A DNA stretch of 42,891 nucleotides from contig JANXMZ010000026.1 of the NCBI GenBank assembly GCA_025354385.1, positions 67,400-110,290 of the forward strand, in the 5' to 3' direction. Positions 9,697 through 18,258 of this stretch are shown here, piece by piece (the stretch's first letter is position 1; every line of letters begins with the position of its first letter). This DNA is from Bacteroidota bacterium (GTDB lineage: Bacteria; Bacteroidota; Bacteroidia; NS11-12g; UBA955). Under the pieces are notes generated by a model. That model had not been told where the DNA came from. It searched no databases and saw nothing but the letters and a program-made list of their open reading frames with translations. The translations under genes and the position numbers were made by a program.

Positions 9697-10478
9697 TCTA
9701 TAATGGCATAAGAGCCGCAGTGGTCGCTGTGAATTTCAGTACTATAAATACCCGATTTTTTTATTTGTGATTTTAGAATTTCCGATACCGATATATAATC
9801 GATGCGCCAGCCTTTGTTATTAGCACGGGCATTGGCTCTAAAGCTCCACCAAGTATAATGGTGTGGGTCGGGGTTAAATATTCTAAATGAATCTACCATA
9901 CCTGCCGCAAACCAGCGGTCCATCCAAGCGCGCTCTTCGGGTAAAAAGCCCGAGCTGTTTTTGTTGCCTTTAGGATCATGTATATCAATTTCTTTATGAC
10001 AGATATTATAATCGCCACATACAATCAATTTTTGATTATGGTATTTTTCACCAGGAGATAAAGCCTGCGAGCGGGTTTGAATATAATTCATGAAATGATC
10101 CAAGAATTGGTACTTAATATCCTGACGAATATCGCCCATGGTACCCGAAGGAAAATAACAACTCAATACGCTGGTATCGCCAAAATCTGCTTGTATCACG
10201 CGCCCTTCAAAATCGAACAACTCATGCCCACAACCTTTTGTTACTAAATCTGGCTTTTGCTTAGAGAGAATGGCCACACCGCTATAACCCTTTTTTTGGG
10301 CTGAATACCAATAGCAGTGATAACCCAAATCCATAAATGCCTTTTCATCTATGTCTTCATAATTGGCCTTTATTTCCTGCAAACAAACCACATCTGGGTT
10401 TTCTCTTTTAACAAAATCTACAAAACCTTTGCTCATCGCAGAGCGAATGCCGTTAACATTGTATGTAATAACTTTCAT
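9693..10478 (-). CDS. xth: Exodeoxyribonuclease III (AP endonuclease)
   Basis: This is a 261-residue member of the exonuclease-endonuclease-phosphatase fold, involved in base-excision repair: it cuts 5' of abasic sites and removes nucleotides 3' to 5'. Visible catalytic positions are Asn8 in TYNVNG, Glu35 in CLQEIK, the GDYN motif with Asp156 and Asn158, Asp227 in WRIDYI, and Asp252-His253 in SDHCG. I chose the ATG at 10478 because the protein then begins MKVITYNVNGIRS, as the family does. A longer frame to 10553 adds 25 residues that overlap the promoter element at 10502-10509. Confidence 0.92.
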   Translation of the reverse strand: MKVITYNVNGIRSAMSKGFVDFVKRENPDVVCLQEIKANYEDIDEKAFMDLGYHCYWYSAQKKGYSGVAILSKQKPDLVTKGCGHELFDFEGRVIQADFGDTSVLSCYFPSGTMGDIRQDIKYQFLDHFMNYIQTRSQALSPGEKYHNQKLIVCGDYNICHKEIDIHDPKGNKNSSGFLPEERAWMDRWFAAGMVDSFRIFNPDPHHYTWWSFRANARANNKGWRIDYISVSEILKSQIKKSGIYSTEIHSDHCGSYAIIE

Positions 10479-10501
10479 CTTATTCAAATAAATATAGCAA
10501 A

Positions 10502-10509
10502 CAAATATA
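10502..10509 (-). promoter_or_regulatory. -7 element upstream of the exonuclease III gene
   Basis: On the minus strand this reads TATATTTG, an exact TAnnTTTG match, 23 bases before the ATG at 10478. It supports the short start of the exonuclease gene. A TTTG lies 26 bases further upstream, slightly too far for an ideal -33 box. Confidence 0.45.
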
Positions 10510-10607
10510 GGATTATATAGCAAAAAGGTTATTGACAAAAACGTATCTGCCAATAAATTTTTTTTAAAGTAAAAAAAGGCTTCCTTTGTCGCAATAAAAT
10601 ATTCATC

Positions 10608-12164
10608 ATGAACATGTTCGCTAAACTTACTTCAATTTGCATTTTCCTATTTTTTAATAAAGCATTGGCTCAAAATGTAACCATTCAACAATCTGATTTT
10701 ATAAATTATCAATCGGCTAACTATATAGGAAGTAATACTCAATTTCATTATTTTTCTGCATTTAAAGAGGAGAAGTACTACCTATTAAAAACAAATGTTA
10801 CAGACTTAAAACTTGCATTTGAAGAGGTGATAGCATTTAAAGACCCTGAGGAAACTTTTAAGGAAATGTTTGTAGATGCAAATTATTTGTACAAATTAAG
10901 TTATATCGGCCATCCTGAAACATATACAATGACTGCCGAAGGTTATAGAAAGGTTGCATCCACGGTGAAAGCTATTAATTTATACAAATACAATGCGCTT
11001 AACAATGAACTGATAAATAAAGAGGTCATTAAAATTAATACAGCCATTACCTATATAGATGAACCGAGGGTATACGAAAAGCAACACCTTATTCTGATTC
11101 AAAGTACGTATTACGATTATAATTTTAAGGAATTAACGAATAAAAAAATGGAGGTGTTTTCAGATAATACACCTCATGATTCTTTGCAGATTGAAGAAAA
11201 AACTTATGTTAGAGCCTACGCACATTTTCCGCAAATGCCCTACCTTGTTAAGGGCGACTTGCCCATTAAAACTCAAGAACTGGAAAAAGAAATTTTTGGC
11301 TTTAAAGTGAATTATGAGGGGACTACAGATAATTCGGTAGCTGTATTTAAAACGACTTTGCACAACATAAAAGTTAAAAGCAAATTTGGAATACTCAATG
11401 ATATTAATATCAAAATTCCCGATAATAAAAAGATTATAGACCTACATTTTAAAACCAATGCCAATAAGGAACTAATAGTGCTTGGTAAGTTTGCTGAGGT
11501 CAATGAAAAAATTGTAAAATATGGATTCTTTACTATGAAATACGATAGTAATCTGAACGACATAAATGATGTGCGTTACACACCTGTGATTGAAACCAAT
11601 ATTAAAAATAAAGGCCTTAAGGAGAGTATCTACTTTGCGCTGTTCTTTAATACACTTGAAGAGTCGTTCTATTATGATGTGATGGGTATCAATACACAAA
11701 TATTTTTCTTTCAGCACACTGAAACGAATATTAGAATGCTGGTAAACTATAATGTGGTTGGTGACGATATTTTTGTTCTCATAATCAATAAAATTGGTGA
11801 ACTAAAAATTAATAGAATTTCTTTGAAACAAAATTCCCGATTACTTGGCTATTGCAAAATGCAAGTATGCTTGGTGGGTAAAAAAGTTTATTTGGTATAC
11901 TATGACCATAAAAACAATATTAACAAATCTGAAAATGAGGTGCCTACTTTATGCGAGTTGGCAATCGAAAACACAGTAATGCTAGGCACCACCATTGATT
12001 TAGAAACGTTAGAAATGACGCCTAAGAAGGTTCTTTTTAGTTGCAATCAATACAAGGCTATTCCACCTACATTTCCATTTGCGAGTTATTATAATGGCTA
12101 TTTTGACTCCAAAATTTTCTTTTCCTTTAAAGATGGTTATATCTATCAATTTACTTTTAACTAA
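10608..12164 (+). CDS. Secreted protein of unknown function
   Basis: I do not recognise this 518-residue protein. Residues 1-22 are a clear Sec signal peptide, cleaved after ALA or AQ, with no lipobox cysteine at the site. The mature part is rich in alternating hydrophobic/polar strands with many Lys, Asn and Tyr residues, suggesting a beta-rich, perhaps propeller-like, periplasmic or exported protein. It has no C-terminal type IX sorting domain. It is a single gene between the exonuclease III gene (divergent, 129 bases apart) and uvrB (convergent, 11 bases apart). The upstream TTCCTTTG at 10581-10588 is a weak -7 candidate. A second ATG two codons in is an equally good start. Confidence 0.75.
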   Translation: MNMFAKLTSICIFLFFNKALAQNVTIQQSDFINYQSANYIGSNTQFHYFSAFKEEKYYLLKTNVTDLKLAFEEVIAFKDPEETFKEMFVDANYLYKLSYIGHPETYTMTAEGYRKVASTVKAINLYKYNALNNELINKEVIKINTAITYIDEPRVYEKQHLILIQSTYYDYNFKELTNKKMEVFSDNTPHDSLQIEEKTYVRAYAHFPQMPYLVKGDLPIKTQELEKEIFGFKVNYEGTTDNSVAVFKTTLHNIKVKSKFGILNDINIKIPDNKKIIDLHFKTNANKELIVLGKFAEVNEKIVKYGFFTMKYDSNLNDINDVRYTPVIETNIKNKGLKESIYFALFFNTLEESFYYDVMGINTQIFFFQHTETNIRMLVNYNVVGDDIFVLIINKIGELKINRISLKQNSRLLGYCKMQVCLVGKKVYLVYYDHKNNINKSENEVPTLCELAIENTVMLGTTIDLETLEMTPKKVLFSCNQYKAIPPTFPFASYYNGYFDSKIFFSFKDGYIYQFTFN

Positions 12165-12175
12165 AGTAAACTGAC

Positions 12176-14206
12176 TTACTCGGCAGTATTCATTTTCTTT
12201 TTCAACTCATCAATCTGATCTCTTAAGCGGGCTGCTTCCATAAACTCCATTTCCTTGGCGGCTCTGTGCATGGCCTTTTCAGTTTCTTTAATCGCTTTCT
12301 CTAGCTCCTTTTTGGTCATATAGGCAAACACAGGATCGGCTGCCAAATTCATGCTCTCTGGTTCAGAATAAAAACGTGGGTCATCAATGTGTCGGGCATC
12401 GGCCACACTGGTTTGCTTATAAATCTCATCTTTAGATTTATTCACAGTGGTTGGGGTAATGCCATTTTCGGTGTTGTATCGAATTTGTTTTTCCCGTCTG
12501 CGCTCTGTTTCTTCTATGGTTTTCCGCATGCTCTCTGTCATTTTATCGGCATACATAATGACCTTGCCTCTTTCATTACGGGCTGCCCTACCAATGGTTT
12601 GCACCATACTGGTAACACTGCGCAAAAAGCCTTCTTTATCAGCATCTAATATACACACCAAACTTACCTCCGGCAAATCCAATCCTTCTCTTAACAAGTT
12701 AATACCAATTAATACATCAATATTGCCCAATCGCAAGTCGCGTAAAATTTCTACTCTGTCTAAAGTTTTTACCTCGCTGTGTATGTATTGGCAGCGAATG
12801 CCCAAGCGAGCCATGTACTTAGCTAATTCTTCGCTCATGCGTTTAGTAAGTGTGGTTACTAAAACCCTATCGCCCATTTTTACACGCTCTGCCACTTCAT
12901 CCAACAAATCATCTACTTGGTTTACACAAGGTCGCACTTCTATTACTGGGTCCAATAATCCGGTAGGCCTTATCAATTGCTCTACCACAACCCCTTCCGA
13001 TTCGCGAATCTCATAATCTGCAGGGGTGGCAGTTACGTATATGACCTGATCTATTAAGGCTTCAAATTCTTCGAATTTTAATGGGCGATTGTCCATGGCT
13101 GCTGGCAATCTGAAACCATAATCTACGAGGTTTATTTTTCTGGCCCTATCGCCACCATACATAGCCCTTACTTGCGGCATACTTACGTGACTTTCGTCTA
13201 CCACGGTTAAAAAATCTTTAGGGAAATAATCCAATAAGCAGAAAGGTCTGTCACCCGGATTGCGCCTGTCCATATAACGGCTATAGTTTTCAATACCGCT
13301 GCAATAACCCAATTCACGCATCATTTCCAAATCAAAATTCACACGCTCTTCAAGTCGCTTGGCTTCCAATGGTTTGCCATGATCCGAAAAAAATTTAATT
13401 TGCTCCACCAAATCATCTTGTATCTCATGTATGGCACTGTTCAATCGCTCCCGTGGTGAAACATAAATATTGGCTGGATAAATAGCAATATCATCCAGCG
13501 ATTCTATTAAATGACCGGTAGAAGGCTCAAAGGATTGTATCTCGTCAATCTCATTTCCAAAAAATGAAATGCGGTAACCAAAATCATTGTAGGCTAAATA
13601 CACATCTACCACATCACCTTTGACACGAAAATTACCCCGTTTAAAATCGGCTGTGGTTCGGCTGTACAAACTGTTGACCAAGGCATGCAAAAAATTATTA
13701 CGCGCTATTTTTTGCCCCTTACTTACACGAATAATACTGTCTTCATAATCCCCAGGGTTACCAGCACCATAAATACAACTTACCGAAGCTACTACGATTA
13801 CATCTCTTCTGCCACTTAATAAACTGGTGATGGTTTTTAAACGCATTTTCTCAATCTCTTCATTGATGTTCAAATCCTTTTCAATGTAGGTATTGGTGGT
13901 TGGCAAAAACGCTTCGGGTTGGTAATAATCGTAATAACTAACAAAATACTCCACCGCATTTTTCGGAAAAAACTGGCAAAATTCACTGTACAATTGAGCC
14001 ACCAAAGTTTTATTATGACTCAAGACCAAAGTAGGCTTCTGCACTTGCTCTATAACATTGGCAATTGTAAAGGTTTTACCACTCCCAGTTACCCCTAAAA
14101 GTGTTTGTGCATGAGTTCCTTCGTTAAGACCCTGCACCAGTTGTTTTATCGCGGTTGGTTGGTCGCCTTTTGGTTCAAAAGACGATGTTAATTCAAATTT
14201 TGGCAC
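12176..14206 (-). CDS. uvrB: UvrABC system protein B
   Basis: The 676-residue UvrB is full length for the family. It is the damage-verifying helicase-like subunit of nucleotide excision repair, loaded by UvrA and recruiting UvrC. Walker A GVTGSGKT is at 38-45 and the beta-hairpin region has YYDYYQPEAFLP near 91. The DEAD-like box is DESH near 335, and motif VI is QTIGRAAR near 540. A C-terminal UVR helical hairpin that binds UvrC spans about 636-671. The start is GTG at 14206, giving MPKFELTS, which fits homologues. The gene appears to be monocistronic. Confidence 0.97.
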   Translation of the reverse strand: MPKFELTSSFEPKGDQPTAIKQLVQGLNEGTHAQTLLGVTGSGKTFTIANVIEQVQKPTLVLSHNKTLVAQLYSEFCQFFPKNAVEYFVSYYDYYQPEAFLPTTNTYIEKDLNINEEIEKMRLKTITSLLSGRRDVIVVASVSCIYGAGNPGDYEDSIIRVSKGQKIARNNFLHALVNSLYSRTTADFKRGNFRVKGDVVDVYLAYNDFGYRISFFGNEIDEIQSFEPSTGHLIESLDDIAIYPANIYVSPRERLNSAIHEIQDDLVEQIKFFSDHGKPLEAKRLEERVNFDLEMMRELGYCSGIENYSRYMDRRNPGDRPFCLLDYFPKDFLTVVDESHVSMPQVRAMYGGDRARKINLVDYGFRLPAAMDNRPLKFEEFEALIDQVIYVTATPADYEIRESEGVVVEQLIRPTGLLDPVIEVRPCVNQVDDLLDEVAERVKMGDRVLVTTLTKRMSEELAKYMARLGIRCQYIHSEVKTLDRVEILRDLRLGNIDVLIGINLLREGLDLPEVSLVCILDADKEGFLRSVTSMVQTIGRAARNERGKVIMYADKMTESMRKTIEETERRREKQIRYNTENGITPTTVNKSKDEIYKQTSVADARHIDDPRFYSEPESMNLAADPVFAYMTKKELEKAIKETEKAMHRAAKEMEFMEAARLRDQIDELKKKMNTAE

Positions 14207-14283
14207 GGACTGGCGAAGATACTAAAATTAAGGAAATTTTGCTATAAAAGTCTGGCAAAAAACGCTTTCATTCAAAAGATTTT

Positions 14284-15504
14284 TTATTGTTTTACAATTT
14301 TATAAACCGACCCATTCAGTTCATAAGGCCCAGTAGATTTTTGGCATAAAATATAAATTTCACCTGCCTCGTCTTCTCCAAAACTATTCACATTTTCTTT
14401 AAATATTTTACCCGCTTCATCTGCTATTTCAATTCCTTTCATTTTCCACTCCTTGCCCTGCTGTTGTAAGGTATATATTTGCCCTGTCCAGTCGGCAAAA
14501 ATATATTGCCCTTTCAATTCGTCTATTGCTATACCATTGTATACGTAGCCGCCTGTAACACATACCCCTTCTTGATGGCTATACTCTGCAATAGGTAACA
14601 CCAAATCTTTGGTATCACAATTTTTGGAAGGATTAAAACAATTCGAAGCTTCCATTATTCGCCATCCATAGTTTTTGCCCTTTTCTATAATATCAATTTC
14701 CTCCCATTTGTTTTGACCTACATCTGCACAAAATAATAAACCTGATTTTCTATCAAAAGAAAAGCGCCAAGGATTGCGCAAACCATAGGCCCATATTTGC
14801 GGTAAAGCATTCGGATTATTTACAAATGGATTGTCTTTAGGCACATTGTAAGCTGAGTCTGCATTCACATCTATTCTCAAAATTTTGCCCAACCATGTTT
14901 TTAAATTTTGTCCATTGCCAACGCCTCCATGCTCATCGTTTGCTCCGCCACCATCACCCGATGCAATGTACAAATAACCATCGGCACCAAAGGCCAATTG
15001 CCCCCCATTGTGGTTCTCTTCCGGTTGTTGTATTTCAAGGATAACTTTTTCTGAGTTGACATTTGCAACATCTGAATTTTCCGAAACTGTAAATTCTGCC
15101 ACTATGCTTTTATGGTCGTTATTTTTATGATTGCCTTTACCACTGTAATACACATAAAACTTGCCATTGCTTTTATAGTTAGGATGAAAGGCCAGACCCA
15201 ATAACCCTTTTTCTGAATACTGTTTATTGATAACATCCAATTTGGTATTGATATCTAAAAAAGGAACGGCTAACAATTGGCCCTCTTTTACGATGCGTAT
15301 TTTACCCGTTTGCTCACAAATAAAAAGACGCCCACTACCATCCTTAGGTGCATCTGCAGAAACAGGACCAGCTATGCCACTTGCAACCAATGCCAATTGA
15401 ATTTTAGTCTTTTCCTTGGGTATTTTGGGCGCATTGGTACAGGTAGAAATTAAAATACAGAGCAACACAATACCCAGGGGCTTTGGTAAATATAGTATTT
15501 TCAT
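14284..15504 (-). CDS. PQQ-dependent sugar dehydrogenase (GSDH family) lipoprotein
   Basis: The protein is about 406 residues long and belongs to the soluble glucose/sorbosone dehydrogenase beta-propeller family, which oxidises aldoses or related substrates with PQQ. Family motifs seen are LLGLAFHPNY, HNGGQLAFGADGYLY with SGDGG, YGLRNPWRFSFD and CADVGQNKWEEID with YGWR. The N-terminus is a lipoprotein signal with Cys22 in LISTC, so it should be anchored at the membrane; Thr before the Cys is atypical. I prefer the ATG at 15504; a TTG at 15528 would overlap the upstream stop by 4 bases. The exact substrate cannot be read, and many family members are unassigned. Confidence 0.85.
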   Translation of the reverse strand: MKILYLPKPLGIVLLCILISTCTNAPKIPKEKTKIQLALVASGIAGPVSADAPKDGSGRLFICEQTGKIRIVKEGQLLAVPFLDINTKLDVINKQYSEKGLLGLAFHPNYKSNGKFYVYYSGKGNHKNNDHKSIVAEFTVSENSDVANVNSEKVILEIQQPEENHNGGQLAFGADGYLYIASGDGGGANDEHGGVGNGQNLKTWLGKILRIDVNADSAYNVPKDNPFVNNPNALPQIWAYGLRNPWRFSFDRKSGLLFCADVGQNKWEEIDIIEKGKNYGWRIMEASNCFNPSKNCDTKDLVLPIAEYSHQEGVCVTGGYVYNGIAIDELKGQYIFADWTGQIYTLQQQGKEWKMKGIEIADEAGKIFKENVNSFGEDEAGEIYILCQKSTGPYELNGSVYKIVKQ

Positions 15505-15524
15505 TTTCGCAGGAACAACTAAGT

Positions 15525-15860
15525 TCAATTAATTTTTTCTACCACTACTGCTGTGCCATAGGCCAACACTTCTGTTAGGCCACTCATTACCTCGTTGGCA
15601 TCGTAGCGCATATTGATAATAGCATTAGCACCCATTTCTCTACCATGGGCTAACATTAGTTGGTAAGCCTCTTCGCGTGCTTTTTCGCACATTTCGGTAT
15701 AGATGGCACTTTTGCCACCAAAAATGGTCATAAAGCCACCGGCCATATTGCCCAAAATACTGCGCGAGCGCACGGTAATACCGCGCACCAAACCGAGTTG
15801 TTGTGTAACTTTGTAACCTTCTAAACTGGTGCTGGTAGTAATTAATGTTAAATTATTCAT
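15525..15860 (-). CDS. YbjQ family (DUF74) protein
   Basis: At 111 residues this matches the YbjQ/UPF0145 family: a start like LITTSTSLEGYKV, the glycine-rich FGGKS, then MGANAIINMRYDA and a final AYGTAVVVE strand. These small proteins form pentameric rings and are annotated as putative heavy-metal-binding, but no biochemical role is established. It is followed after 20 bases by the sugar dehydrogenase gene on the same strand, so the two are probably one operon. The promoter element at 15877-15884 lies just upstream. Confidence 0.88.
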   Translation of the reverse strand: MNNLTLITTSTSLEGYKVTQQLGLVRGITVRSRSILGNMAGGFMTIFGGKSAIYTEMCEKAREEAYQLMLAHGREMGANAIINMRYDANEVMSGLTEVLAYGTAVVVEKIN

Positions 15861-15876
15861 GGGATATTTTTTTATA

Positions 15877-15884
15877 CAAACATA
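15877..15884 (-). promoter_or_regulatory. -7 element of the ybjQ-like gene
   Basis: The minus strand reads TATGTTTG, an exact TAnnTTTG match, ending 16 bases before the ATG at 15860. The predicted leader is about 11 bases. Confidence 0.45.
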
Positions 15885-15982
15885 AGTGATTTGTGGTTTT
15901 AAAATTTACCAATTACAGTATTTTGTTAAATGCTTAGAAAATCAAACATTGCTATGAGAGTATACCCCTAAAATTTCAAAAT

Positions 15983-16231
15983 CTATATCATTTGAACATC
16001 AATCTCCAAATCTCCGCCAATACATCTATAATAGATAGAATTAGCTGCATAGGTTGCCGAGAATAAGGTTAATTTTCGATGTTGTAAGAGTCGTTCCTTT
16101 TTGATACACTGAAATCAACTTTATAGATAATTTGTTGGGATAGAACCCATTTCTGCCAAAGAAGTTGGAGCATTGAGTTTTAAAGTGCCATCTAAATTTT
16201 GAATATCAGGTAGATAGATTGAAAAAAAAGA
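15983..16231 (-). pseudogene. Decayed coding remnants, minus strand
   Basis: Two protein-like stretches remain without starts. At 16121-16231 the minus strand reads a 36-residue frame containing IYLPDIQNLDGTLKLNAPTS and ending in TAA. At 15983-16072 another frame reads LTLFSATYAANSIYYRCIGG and on to a TAG. The second looks like the end of a signal peptide followed by the first residues of a mature secreted protein, as in large Bacteroidota surface proteins that begin with a Cys-Ile/Leu-Gly-Gly segment. The two fragments lie in different contexts, so this is gene debris rather than one simple frameshift. The rest of 15861-16298 holds only a promoter element and a palindrome. Confidence 0.4.
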
Positions 16232-16244
16232 TTAACTGCTCAAA

Positions 16245-16271
16245 TTTTGTATTACAACTTGTAATACAAAA
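16245..16271. promoter_or_regulatory. Perfect 13-bp-arm palindrome, probable operator
   Basis: TTTTGTATTACAA (16245-16257) and TTGTAATACAAAA (16259-16271) are perfect reverse complements around a single C. The centre is too tight for an RNA hairpin loop, so a dimeric repressor site is more likely. It ends 27 bases before the GTG of the SGNH hydrolase gene, which places it over the expected promoter of that gene. No regulator gene is adjacent. Confidence 0.5.
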
Positions 16272-16298
16272 AACAATCCTTATCCTTAAATTGCAACC

Positions 16299-17012
16299 GT
16301 GAGAGAAACATTTGCCATTTCCTTATTATTCAATCTTATACTAATTTATTTAGGTACTTACATCATCTATAAAAAAGGTGGCTGGCGGTTTATTAAAAAG
16401 AAACTGCGCGTAGGGCAAGTACTCGAGGATAGCGGCTATGGCCCTTATTACGACCAAAGAAAAAGCTTGTTTAAAATGCTACCTAAAACCAACACCGATA
16501 TTTTATTTATTGGCCATAGTTTAATGGATGGTGCGGAGTGGGCCGAGCTATTGGAAAACCCACATGTAAAAAACCGCGGCATTAATGGCGAAATAATAGA
16601 GGGCGTGCTGCACAGGCTAGATGATATAACTATGCCACCACCAGACAAAATATTTTTGATGATTGGCACCAATGATATTGACCATGGTTTTAAAACCCCG
16701 CAAATTTTAAAAAACTACGAAAAAATAGTGGTCAAACTAAAACAGAATTGCCCAAATACCAAAGTTTATACAATGGGCATGCTGCCCATTTTTCCATATA
16801 ACAGAAACAAGGTAGGTAGCATACCCGAAGAATTTAACGCTGGCCTGCAACAATTGGCTGCTAAAAATGGCTATACCTATGTAGATTTGTACAATGTATT
16901 GAAAGATGATAGAGGCAACTTGCCACAAGCCTATAGTAATGATGGCTGGCACCTAATGGGCGAGGCGTATGTAAAAGTAGCCCAACATTTAAAAAATTAT
17001 TTAAAAGAGTAA
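16299..17012 (+). CDS. Membrane-anchored SGNH/GDSL-type hydrolase
   Basis: This 237-residue protein has one N-terminal transmembrane helix (about 5-24) and a periplasmic SGNH esterase domain. Block I is IGHSLMDG with Ser74, where the usual GDS is GHS (Asp replaced by His73). Block II is NRGING near 92-97, block III is GTND with Asn125, and block V is DGWH with Asp215 and His218. The catalytic triad is therefore complete. The pattern resembles PAF-acetylhydrolase-like esterases; natural substrates could be acetylated glycans or lipids, which is inference. The start is GTG at 16299, 27 bases after the palindrome. A downstream convergent gene ends at 17057. Confidence 0.85.
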   Translation: MRETFAISLLFNLILIYLGTYIIYKKGGWRFIKKKLRVGQVLEDSGYGPYYDQRKSLFKMLPKTNTDILFIGHSLMDGAEWAELLENPHVKNRGINGEIIEGVLHRLDDITMPPPDKIFLMIGTNDIDHGFKTPQILKNYEKIVVKLKQNCPNTKVYTMGMLPIFPYNRNKVGSIPEEFNAGLQQLAAKNGYTYVDLYNVLKDDRGNLPQAYSNDGWHLMGEAYVKVAQHLKNYLKE

Positions 17013-17056
17013 TTGCTTGGTTGCCATAGTGAATAAAGCATTTATTGCTTCCTAAT

Positions 17057-18256
17057 TCAATGCTCTATGATAATTTTGGTAATGATACCTTCTATATCTA
17101 TGCTATAAACCCCACTGCTCAATGTCGAAATATCTATGCGGGTGCTTTCGGATTTTATTTTATAGGTTAATACTTTTACACCTGTGGCATTGTACAAATG
17201 AAGGGTTGTATTTATTTTTTTAGTTTGTATAATTAAATCGTTACCATTTTGGTAAGACACGTAATTAGAAAGATGCTTGCCAATTACTTTGTAACCTGTA
17301 AACCATGGATTAATTTCTACTCTGCGCAGGCTGGCATTGGTAAAGCGTTTTTCGTTGCTTACATATAATTGGTTGCCTTTAAAACAAGTGGCCTCGTATT
17401 GCCCAAAGGTAAGACCATTTCCCAATTCAATTCTTCGCTTATTACCTGTAAAAAAAGAATGCCCGTTATAGTCCCACAACATCCACATAAAACAGGCACT
17501 GGAGCTGGTATTATAGCCACCCAAAATAATTTTATTGCCTTTTTCATTGATGCATGCCGAGGTAATTACACCCCCAATGTCCATGCTCTCCCTTGGACTT
17601 AAAACATAAGTACCAGGCTTGGTGCTAAGTACATAATGCCTTGTTTTATTATCTGCCCAATTTTTACTAAAAAGGTGTATGCTATCGCCCAACACCAGCA
17701 TGGCCTCCATATCAAAATTGGTATTCTGATTGGCGGAAACAAAACTGCTTTGATCAGCATAGCTCAATTTAATTTCGCTTACTGTCACCGAATCGCTTTT
17801 ACGATTTAATTTCAAGTCCGCTTTATTGAGAATATATATTTTCAAATCTTTACGACTACCATCGTTATTACCAAATTCGCCTACATAAATATAGGTAGAG
17901 TCTTGGGTCATTTCTTCCCAATCTATATTAGTTTTATTGCTTACAAAAGTTCTGTGAGTAATTACACCAGTAAAACTATCTAAAGCATAAATAGCTGGCT
18001 CATTGCCGCTGTCATTAAGGGTCCAAAAAGCATTGTTGAAATAAATAAGACCACTGGTTTCTTGTAGGGTATCGCTTAATTTCGAACACAGTGCCTTGGG
18101 TGAATAAGAAGTAGAAGGATATTGACACGAACCATCGTTGAGTTTGGCAGAGGTATCGTAATTACTAGCCTGTGGATCGGTGCAGCCTTTTTTTTGCGCA
18201 CTAACCATTATATACTGGCAAAAAAACAATCCGATTAAAATAAAATGTATTTTCAT
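17057..18256 (-). CDS. Type IX-secreted protein with CTDP repeat and propeller-like domain
   Basis: This 399-residue exported protein has a signal peptide (1-20, ending in VSA). One CTDPQASNYD...NDGSC module follows at about 24-43, a Cys-bounded repeat common in Bacteroidota surface proteins. Residues 55-320 are beta-rich with propeller-like strands, including SGLIYFNNAFWTLNDSGN and YVGEFGNNDG. The C-terminal 75 residues form a type A sorting domain (LHLYNATG, ISTLSSGVYSIDI, a final KIIIEH), so it should cross the outer membrane by the type IX system. It starts 2 bases after the menC stop, so it may be read through from the menaquinone genes. The function of the central domain is unknown. Confidence 0.85.
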   Translation of the reverse strand: MKIHFILIGLFFCQYIMVSAQKKGCTDPQASNYDTSAKLNDGSCQYPSTSYSPKALCSKLSDTLQETSGLIYFNNAFWTLNDSGNEPAIYALDSFTGVITHRTFVSNKTNIDWEEMTQDSTYIYVGEFGNNDGSRKDLKIYILNKADLKLNRKSDSVTVSEIKLSYADQSSFVSANQNTNFDMEAMLVLGDSIHLFSKNWADNKTRHYVLSTKPGTYVLSPRESMDIGGVITSACINEKGNKIILGGYNTSSSACFMWMLWDYNGHSFFTGNKRRIELGNGLTFGQYEATCFKGNQLYVSNEKRFTNASLRRVEINPWFTGYKVIGKHLSNYVSYQNGNDLIIQTKKINTTLHLYNATGVKVLTYKIKSESTRIDISTLSSGVYSIDIEGIITKIIIEH

Positions 18257-18258
18257 AT

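Noticed and set aside
10479..10553. N-terminal extension of the exonuclease III frame
   Set aside because: The family begins with MKVITYNVNG; the extra 25 residues lie over an exact TAnnTTTG promoter element.
12389..13016. Plus-strand frames opposite uvrB (up to 189 codons)
   Set aside because: Antisense shadows of the highly conserved uvrB sequence.
17013..17056. Possible terminator between the convergent SGNH and type IX protein genes
   Set aside because: Only a short AAGCA/TGCTT pairing without a T-run is present; too weak to call.
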